This document shows positions 5,323-10,112 of a DNA stretch of 10,112 bases, piece by piece (within the stretch, counting starts at the first letter, position 1; the number at the start of each line of letters is the position of its first letter). The position numbers and the translations under genes were made by a program. Source of the stretch: Comamonadaceae bacterium (lineage in GTDB: Bacteria; Pseudomonadota; Gammaproteobacteria; Burkholderiales; Burkholderiaceae_C); assembly GCA_947469815.1 (NCBI GenBank), contig CANIRI010000058.1, positions 1 through 10,112 on the forward strand, written 5' to 3'. The notes under the pieces are model-generated. The model was given only the letters and a program-made list of their open reading frames with translations, was not told the origin of the DNA and made no database searches.

Positions 5323-6161
5323 GCGGCTGGCTGAACCGGCATGTTTCCGGCGTCTGGCTGGGCGCGGTATTCGCTTTTCTGTACGCGCCCCTGGCTTTTC
5401 TGGTGGTTTTTTCTTTCAACAGCACCCGCCAGGACGCCATATTCACCGGGTTCTCCTTGCGCTGGTACGGCGCCTTGATGCAAGACAGCCGCATCGTGGA
5501 CGGCTTTTTGCTGTCGCTGAAGGTGGCGCTCACCAGCGCCACGCTAGCCACGCTCTTGGCCACACTGGCCGCTTATGCGCTGGTGCGCTCCGGTGCCTTT
5601 CGCGGCCGGTCCTGGATGTCGGCCATGTTGAATGCGCCGCTGGTGATGCCCGAGGTGATCATCGGTATGTCGCTCCTGCTTTTGTTCGTCGGCTTTGAAC
5701 GCATGGCCGGCTGGCCGGACCGGGGCGCGCTGACCATTGTCCTGGGGCACACGCTGCTGGGGATGGCCTATGCGGCGGTGGTTATCGAGTCGCGGCTCAA
5801 AGAACTGGACCGCACGCTGGAGGAGGCCGCCATGGACCTGGGCTGCCGACGCGAGTCGGTGTTTTTTCTGGTGATGTTGCCCAATATGACCCAGGCCTTG
5901 GGCGCCGCTTGGTTGCTCACATTCACTTTGTCGTTCGATGATGTGGTGATCTCGGAGTTTCTTTCCGGCCCCGGTATCACCACGCTGCCCCAGGTGATAT
6001 TTGGCTACGCCCGCCGGGGCATTAACCCTTCTATTTATGCGGCGGCCGCATTGTTGATGCTTATCGTCACGGTATCGGTGGTGGTGTTTGGCGTGTACAC
6101 CGCGCGACAGACCGCTGCGCGGGCCCGCGAGCAGGCGCTGGGTGCCCGGGATGCCGCGTAA
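5319..6161 (+). CDS. potI: Polyamine ABC transporter permease, PotI/PotC-like
   Basis: A 280-residue inner-membrane permease. The start is GTG 5319, in a GTGA overlap with the potH-like stop, and GGAG (5307-5310) lies 8 nt upstream. The open frame continues upstream to 5184, but that part lies wholly inside the potH-like gene and lacks family similarity. Membrane segments are visible near residues 12-34, 63-89, 103-125, 136-157, 191-214 and 236-260. The EAA loop reads LEEAAMDLGCRRESVFFLVM (167-186). Length matches E. coli PotI (281). It is translated in tandem with the potH-like permease to build the heterodimeric channel. The short exported-protein gene starts 14 bp after its stop. Confidence 0.93.
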   Translation: MSGWLNRHVSGVWLGAVFAFLYAPLAFLVVFSFNSTRQDAIFTGFSLRWYGALMQDSRIVDGFLLSLKVALTSATLATLLATLAAYALVRSGAFRGRSWMSAMLNAPLVMPEVIIGMSLLLLFVGFERMAGWPDRGALTIVLGHTLLGMAYAAVVIESRLKELDRTLEEAAMDLGCRRESVFFLVMLPNMTQALGAAWLLTFTLSFDDVVISEFLSGPGITTLPQVIFGYARRGINPSIYAAAALLMLIVTVSVVVFGVYTARQTAARAREQALGARDAA

Positions 6162-6175
6162 GTTACAGTGTGACG

Positions 6176-6589
6176 ATGATGCGACGCTTCTTGTCCTTGC
6201 TATGTCTCCTGTGCGCCGGTGTGGCGCAGGCCCAGTATTCCAACGCGGCAGACGCGGCCCGTGCGCACTGGGATGACTGCGTGGCCGCTGCCAAGCTGGC
6301 CAGTGACGCCAAGCTGTGCGCCGAAAAACTCTTTCGTGAAACCTCCAACGACGTCCCCGATCGCAATCCCCAGAAGCTGCCGCTCTTGAAAATGGCCCAG
6401 GATTTGTACGGCCTGATGTCCCGTGTGGGCAATAAATCCATCAGCAATAACGACCATATCAAGATGGAGATCATGACGATTGAAATGGCCTACGCCAGCG
6501 CCTCGCGCCAGGCCAAGCGCGTGGTCCAGGTCGAGACCGTCACCACCACGCCTATTGTGGTGGTGCCCGAAGTCAAGATATCCCGCTGA
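6176..6589 (+). CDS. Small exported protein of unknown function
   Basis: I do not recognise this family. The 137-residue product begins with a clear signal peptide (MMRRFLSLLCLLCAGVAQA; predicted cleavage AQA|Q after residue 19), giving a periplasmic protein of about 118 residues. The mature part is mostly helix-prone, with two cysteines (35 and 48) that could form a disulphide, and ends in a Val/Thr-rich strand. Starts at GTG 6170, ATG 6176 or ATG 6179 are all possible, and none has a good ribosome-binding site. It lies 14 bp after the potI-like stop on the same strand, so it is probably the last gene of the transporter transcript, but a role in polyamine uptake is only guilt by association. 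It faces the CMD-family gene convergently across 27 bp. Confidence 0.75.
   Translation: MMRRFLSLLCLLCAGVAQAQYSNAADAARAHWDDCVAAAKLASDAKLCAEKLFRETSNDVPDRNPQKLPLLKMAQDLYGLMSRVGNKSISNNDHIKMEIMTIEMAYASASRQAKRVVQVETVTTTPIVVVPEVKISR
6541..6565 (+). repeat. Perfect 9-bp inverted repeat inside the 3' end of the exported-protein gene
   Basis: CACCACCAC (6541-6549) and GTGGTGGTG (6557-6565) flank a 7-nt loop, ending 21 nt before the stop codon. As RNA this is a strong hairpin at the end of the operon, without a T-run. It may simply reflect Thr-Thr-Thr and Val-Val-Val codons, or it may help end or stabilise the transcript. Confidence 0.4.
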
Positions 6590-6616
6590 GCGCCACGCGG
6601 GTGCGATGCCGCAGAC

Positions 6617-7198
6617 TCAGGCGCTGGCGCCGGGCATGTCGGCTTCCATGGGCACTTGCAGGGCCACCAAAAAGCGCGACACCATGTTGTAGCTGGCAAT
6701 CACCCCAACCAGTTCCACTTGCTGCTGTGCGTCCGGCAGCAGCGCCTGCACCGCAGAAAACACGGCGTCGTCCACGCGCACGTTCCGCGTCATCGCTTGC
6801 GCCAGCGCAATCACCGCGCGCTCGGTGGCGTTAAAGGCCTGCGTATTGCCGGAAGGCTTGTCGCCCTGCAAAGCATCCAGCTGCGCCTGGCTGCCGCCGG
6901 CGGCCAGAAATTCCGGGGCGTGCTGGCTCCATTCATAGGCCGCGTCGGTCTCCACAGCCACCATACAGATCGCCAGTTCGCGCAAGCAGGGGTCCAGCGA
7001 CAACTGCGTGCGGATCGCCCCCATGAATCCGTTCCAGCCAGACGCAAAAACCGGGCTGCGCAGCAGCATGCGGTCCAGGTTCAGCAGCGTGCCGCCGCGC
7101 CGCTGCGCAATCGCTTGCACCAGAGCAGGCGGGCCCAGCGTGGAGTCGGGAACCGGTGTGATGCGGGCAGGGTTGCCTGTGGTGTTGGTGTGGTCCAT
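6617..7198 (-). CDS. Carboxymuconolactone decarboxylase (CMD)-family protein
   Basis: A 193-residue cytosolic protein starting at ATG 7198. The CMD/AhpD core is visible at residues 72-105: LRELAICMVAVETDAAYEW followed by SQHAPEFLAAGG, with the E89/H93 pair typical of the decarboxylase-like branch. The CxxC redox pair of AhpD peroxidases is absent, so alkylhydroperoxidase activity is unlikely. A second helical CMD-like segment follows (FNATERAVIALAQAMTRNV, 122-140). Exact substrate is unknown; many such stand-alone proteins are uncharacterised. The gene starts 3 bp after the PilZ-like gene stops, so it is the last member of a pyrD-pilZ-cmd transcript. Its ribosome-binding site (ACGGAA) lies inside the end of the preceding gene. 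Confidence 0.85.
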   Translation of the reverse strand: MDHTNTTGNPARITPVPDSTLGPPALVQAIAQRRGGTLLNLDRMLLRSPVFASGWNGFMGAIRTQLSLDPCLRELAICMVAVETDAAYEWSQHAPEFLAAGGSQAQLDALQGDKPSGNTQAFNATERAVIALAQAMTRNVRVDDAVFSAVQALLPDAQQQVELVGVIASYNMVSRFLVALQVPMEADMPGASA

Positions 7199-7201
7199 GG
7201 C

Positions 7202-7870
7202 TTATTCCGTTGCAGATTGGGTGACATAGTACAAAGCCAAAAAGTCCTGCGTGCTTGGCGCAATGAACTCCAGCCCGAAGAACTGGGCCTTCCCTAGCGG
7301 CGAGGGGGAGCTGTGTTTCACCGTAGCCTGCAATTGCAGGGTCAAGGCTTGGTGTTCCACCATCAACTGCAGCTGCACATCGACCTGGCCGCCGACCTGG
7401 GCCTTCAGCGATTCGCTTTGCACCATGGCCCCACCGGTGCCGATGTCGACCATTTCCACCACGTTCCAGCGCGCAGCACCTGCCGGTTTCACCCAGGTGG
7501 GCCATGCGGCTTTAGCGCGCAGGGATTGGCGCACAGTGCGCGCCTCCACATAGGGCGGGTGCGACAGCACGGCGTAGGTACAAGGCTCTTGCGCAATCTG
7601 CAGAACCTCGGATAAAAAAGAGTATTCGTAGCGGCCCGAAAAGCCGCGCACCATGCAGATATCGCCCGGCGACAGCAGCGAGCGCGGCGTGGTCTCGCCA
7701 ACCGGGCGCACCATCACGCCCTGGCCCGCGATCACCCCGAAATACTGTGATTCCTGTTTGTGCGCGCCCTCGATCAGGCGCTGGGTTTGCATGGCCATTC
7801 CGGGCTTCAAATCCAGGGACGTGAACGATGCGCGCACATGCTGTGCCTTGATGCTGGTGTCGGTATTCAT
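7202..7870 (-). CDS. PilZ-like (YcgR-like) putative c-di-GMP-binding protein
   Basis: A 222-residue cytosolic protein. The ATG at 7870 is preferred over one six bases upstream (7876) because GGGAG then sits about 8 nt away, whereas it would be only 2 nt from the earlier ATG. The N-terminal half (about 15-105) resembles the YcgR N-terminal beta-barrel. The C-terminal half (about 110-215) is PilZ-like, with RQSLR (R114 and R118, the RxxxR c-di-GMP motif) and DIGTGG (142-147), where the usual DxSxxG serine is glycine. PilZ proteins bind cyclic di-GMP and control motility, adhesion or exopolysaccharide; the glycine could weaken binding. The gene starts 30 bp after the pyrD stop and ends 3 bp before the CMD-family gene. 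Confidence 0.75.
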   Translation of the reverse strand: MNTDTSIKAQHVRASFTSLDLKPGMAMQTQRLIEGAHKQESQYFGVIAGQGVMVRPVGETTPRSLLSPGDICMVRGFSGRYEYSFLSEVLQIAQEPCTYAVLSHPPYVEARTVRQSLRAKAAWPTWVKPAGAARWNVVEMVDIGTGGAMVQSESLKAQVGGQVDVQLQLMVEHQALTLQLQATVKHSSPSPLGKAQFFGLEFIAPSTQDFLALYYVTQSATE

Positions 7871-7900
7871 GGACATCTCTCCCTGCGCTGATTAGTTTTT

Positions 7901-8950
7901 TCAAGCATAGCCCGTTTTGGCCAGCGCATGCGCAATCTCGCCGACCAGTCCGGGCCCCCGGTAGATCAGGCCGCTGTAGATTTGCACCGCCTGGGCCCCC
8001 GCCGCTATCTTCTCTTGGGCATCGGCGCCACTGAGAATTCCGCCCACTCCGATGATCGGGAACTCCGCTCCAGTGGCCTGCCGCAACGCTGCAATGACAC
8101 GGGTACTGGCCACGCGCACGGGCGCGCCGGACAGGCCGCCAGACTCCGCGCCGTGTGGCAGATGCGCCACCGCCTGGCGCTCCAGCGTGGTGTTGGTGGC
8201 AATCGCGCCGTCCATGCCGTAGCGCAGCAAATGCGTGGCAATGGCCTGCACCTGCGTGCCGTTCAAATCCGGGGCAATCTTCACAAAAATCGGTACCCGT
8301 CGGCCCTGCGCCTGGGCCAACTGCGCCCGCGCCTCAGCCAGCGATTCCAGCAAGTGCGCCAGTGCATCGTCGCTTTGCAAGCCGCGCAGGCCTTGGGTGT
8401 TCGGGCTGGAAATGTTGACCGTCACATAGTCCGCATGGGGGTAAACCGCCGCCAGACACGCCAGGTAATCGGCGCTGGCGTGCTCCATCGGGGTGGCGGC
8501 GTTTTTGCCGATGTTGAGACCCAGCACCAAGCTCCGGCGGGTGGCCCGGCGGGCGGCGGCCACGTTGGCCACGAAGGGCTCCAAGCCCTGGTTGTTGAAG
8601 CCAAAGCGGTTGATCAGCGCCTGGGCCTGCGGCAGGCGGAACATGCGGGGCTTGGGGTTGCCCGCTTGGGCCAGCGGCGTCACCGTGCCCAATTCGACAA
8701 AACCAAAGCCCATGGCGTCCCAACCGGCGATGCAGCGCGCGTTTTTATCCAAACCGGCGGCCAGGCCAACCCGGTTGGGCAGTTGCAAGCCCGCCAGCGT
8801 CACCGGGTCGTGCACCCGCGCTTGCGCATAGGCGTGGCGCAGCAGGCTGTGCTGGGTGCGCTCGATCAGGCGCAAGGTCAGGTCATGCGCCGCCTCCGGG
8901 TCCATCCGGAACAAAAAAGGGCGCAGCACGCCGTACGGCACAAGAGGCAT
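7901..8950 (-). CDS. pyrD: Dihydroorotate dehydrogenase (quinone), class 2
   Basis: A 349-residue FMN enzyme that oxidises dihydroorotate to orotate with quinone as acceptor, in pyrimidine synthesis at the inner membrane. Class 2 features are present: an N-terminal helical membrane-associating segment (about 1-40), then [13 protein letters not shown] (59-71), [20 protein letters not shown] (86-105), NRFGFNNQG (114-122), NIGKN (146-150) and [14 protein letters not shown] (179-192), which contains the catalytic serine. VKIAPDL (223-229), ATNTTL (251-256) and the FMN-phosphate region [19 protein letters not shown] (301-319) follow. ATG 8950 begins the usual MPLVPYG sequence; a TTG at 8971 in frame is less likely. 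It is divergent from rpiA across 47 bp and leads the pilZ and cmd genes. Confidence 0.97.
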   Translation of the reverse strand: MPLVPYGVLRPFLFRMDPEAAHDLTLRLIERTQHSLLRHAYAQARVHDPVTLAGLQLPNRVGLAAGLDKNARCIAGWDAMGFGFVELGTVTPLAQAGNPKPRMFRLPQAQALINRFGFNNQGLEPFVANVAAARRATRRSLVLGLNIGKNAATPMEHASADYLACLAAVYPHADYVTVNISSPNTQGLRGLQSDDALAHLLESLAEARAQLAQAQGRRVPIFVKIAPDLNGTQVQAIATHLLRYGMDGAIATNTTLERQAVAHLPHGAESGGLSGAPVRVASTRVIAALRQATGAEFPIIGVGGILSGADAQEKIAAGAQAVQIYSGLIYRGPGLVGEIAHALAKTGYA

Positions 8951-8997
8951 CGATAATTCTCGGTAGAACAAACTTACAGCAAAGGCGATTTTCCCCC
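8951..8997. promoter_or_regulatory. Divergent pyrD/rpiA intergenic region
   Basis: Only 47 bp separate the two divergent start codons, so any promoters here must overlap each other or extend into the coding regions. On the plus strand GATAAT (8952-8957) and a weak Shine-Dalgarno, AAAGGCGA (8981-8988), are visible. On the minus strand an AT-rich stretch precedes pyrD, with no convincing -35/-10 pair. No terminator or operator was seen. Confidence 0.35.
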
Positions 8998-9690
8998 ATG
9001 AACACAGCCCCCGGCGCGCCCACGCAAGACCAGCTCAAAGCCCTGGTCGCTCAGGCCGCCCTACAGTACGTGGAGCGCGGTGCATTGGTGGGCGTGGGCA
9101 CTGGCTCCACGGTGAATTTTTTCATTGACGCCCTGGCCACCATCAAAGACCAGATCCTGGGCGCGGTGTCCAGCTCGGTGGCCAGCACCGAACGTCTGCG
9201 GGCGCTCGGCATCTCGGTGTTTGATGCCAACGAGGTCCAGCACCTGCCCGTCTACATCGATGGCGCCGACGAAATTGACGGCCACGGCTACATGGTCAAA
9301 GGCGGCGGTGCCGCGCTCACGCGGGAAAAAATTGTCGCCGCCCTGGCGGACCGCTTTGTGTGCATTGCCGATGCGTCCAAGCTGGTGGACGTGCTGGGTG
9401 CATTCCCCTTGCCCGTCGAAGTGATCCCTATGGCGGGTGCGCGCATCGTGCGCCAGTTTGCGGCACTCGGCGGGCATGCCGTGCTGCGCCTGAAAAACGG
9501 CCAGCCGCTGGTCACCGACAACGGCCAGCACATCTTGGATGTCAGCGGCCTGCAAATCCGCGACCCGCTGGCTTTCGAGGCCCAGGTCAGCCAATGGCCG
9601 GGGGTGGTGACGGTTGGGGTGTTTGCTTTTCAGCGCGCGCAGGTCTGCCTGCTGGGCACGCCGCAAGGCGTCAAGACGCTGAACTTTTGA
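8998..9690 (+). CDS. rpiA: Ribose-5-phosphate isomerase A
   Basis: A 230-residue cytosolic enzyme interconverting ribose 5-phosphate and ribulose 5-phosphate in the non-oxidative pentose phosphate pathway. Signature segments are all present: phosphate-binding [13 protein letters not shown] (32-44), [11 protein letters not shown] (58-68), the acidic catalytic loop YIDGADEID (86-94, with D88 and D91), [12 protein letters not shown] (101-112, with the catalytic K101 and E110) and [10 protein letters not shown] (172-181). Length is slightly above the 219 of E. coli RpiA. It starts 47 bp from divergent pyrD. Its stop codon lies inside the 3' end of the convergent riboflavin synthase gene (20-bp overlap). 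Product and pathway are secure. Confidence 0.97.
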   Translation: MNTAPGAPTQDQLKALVAQAALQYVERGALVGVGTGSTVNFFIDALATIKDQILGAVSSSVASTERLRALGISVFDANEVQHLPVYIDGADEIDGHGYMVKGGGAALTREKIVAALADRFVCIADASKLVDVLGAFPLPVEVIPMAGARIVRQFAALGGHAVLRLKNGQPLVTDNGQHILDVSGLQIRDPLAFEAQVSQWPGVVTVGVFAFQRAQVCLLGTPQGVKTLNF

Positions 9691-10112
9691 GCGCGCCGCT
9701 GCCCAGCATGCGCTCGACGTAGCGGGCGATCAGATCAATTTCCAGGTTCACCGGGGTGCCGGGCTGCAGGCGGTTCAGCGCGGTGTGGGTCACGGTGTGG
9801 GGGATCAGGTTGATGTGGACCTCGCAGCCCTCGGGCGTATCGGCAATGCGGTTCACCGTCAGGCTCACGCCGTTGATGGTGATGGAGCCTTTGTAGGCCA
9901 GGTACTTGCCCAGCGCGGCCGGTGCCAGCACGCGCAAATCCCAGCTCTCGCCCACCTGCGCAAAGTGGGTGACCGCGCCGATACCGTCCACATGGCCGGA
10001 GACCAGGTGCCCGCCCAGCCGGTCGTTGGCTCGCAGGGCTTTTTCCAGATTGACCGCGCCGGTGGCGTCCATGCCGGCGGTTTTGTCCAGCGACTCGGCT
10101 GACACGTCCACG
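9671..10112 (-). CDS. ribE: Riboflavin synthase alpha chain, C-terminal part (truncated by window edge)
   Basis: About 146 C-terminal residues are visible of roughly 200-215; the N-terminus lies beyond the right edge, and the GTG near 10111 is internal. The enzyme dismutates two 6,7-dimethyl-8-ribityllumazines into riboflavin. The visible part covers the end of barrel 1 ([10 protein letters not shown]), the linker and start of barrel 2 ([13 protein letters not shown]), [19 protein letters not shown], the HLIP-like segment [14 protein letters not shown], and the terminal helix [14 protein letters not shown]. These match the second lumazine-binding domain and the trimerisation helix of RibE (RibC in E. 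coli). Its final 20 bp overlap the convergent rpiA gene, with no terminator between them. Confidence 0.95.
   Translation of the reverse strand, partial: VDVSAESLDKTAGMDATGAVNLEKALRANDRLGGHLVSGHVDGIGAVTHFAQVGESWDLRVLAPAALGKYLAYKGSITINGVSLTVNRIADTPEGCEVHINLIPHTVTHTALNRLQPGTPVNLEIDLIARYVERMLGSGALKSSAS

Noticed and set aside
6588..6625. Possible bidirectional terminator between the exported-protein and CMD-family genes
   Set aside because: AGCGCC and GGCGCT could pair, but the loop is about 25 nt and there is no T-run on either strand.
7928..8956. 342-codon plus-strand ORF opposite pyrD
   Set aside because: Antisense shadow of a secure pyrD gene; rich in Arg/Gln/His and without domain features.

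Overview
The window looks like chromosomal DNA from a GC-rich betaproteobacterium. Burkholderiales, Comamonadaceae (Rhodoferax/Polaromonas-like) is my best guess, from the style of the housekeeping proteins, the Ala-rich GC-biased coding and the extended -10 promoters; this is a recognition-level inference, not a search result.

Left part (about 1-3002) is accessory in character. A non-coding leader carries a perfect 16-bp palindrome (89-104) and an AT-rich tract followed by an extended -10 promoter (145-175). A tightly coupled run follows: a 37-codon ORF whose peptide has a His-His-Cys-Pro-Cys motif (230-343), a YkgJ-type cysteine-cluster protein (333-776) and an arginyltransferase/GNAT-like protein (773-1663). 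A minimal SET-domain protein faces it convergently (2078-1656, minus strand, 8-bp tail overlap). Divergent from the SET gene is an Fe(II)/2-oxoglutarate-type oxygenase (2229-3002) whose first two thirds are much more AT-rich than its end and than its neighbours. A Cys-cluster protein, an aminoacyl/acyl-transferase-like protein, a lysine-methyltransferase-like protein and an oxygenase side by side suggest a peptide- or protein-modification locus. That is inference, but it is the most interesting part of the window.

Middle part (3003-6589) is a polyamine ABC importer operon: a lipoprotein substrate-binding protein (potF-like, 3170-4315), a strong intergenic hairpin (4329-4360), two permeases (potH-like 4381-5322, potI-like 5319-6161, overlapping by 4 bp), then a small exported protein of unknown function (6176-6589). 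No ATPase (potG) gene is present between or beside them.

Right part (6617-10112) is mainly core metabolism. A minus-strand run pyrD (8950-7901), a PilZ-like protein (7870-7202) and a carboxymuconolactone decarboxylase-family protein (7198-6617) is probably one operon. Divergent from pyrD across 47 bp is rpiA (8998-9690, ribose-5-phosphate isomerase). Its 3' end overlaps by 20 bp the convergent, window-truncated riboflavin synthase gene (9671 to beyond 10112).

No tRNA, rRNA, CRISPR array, IS element or attachment site was seen.
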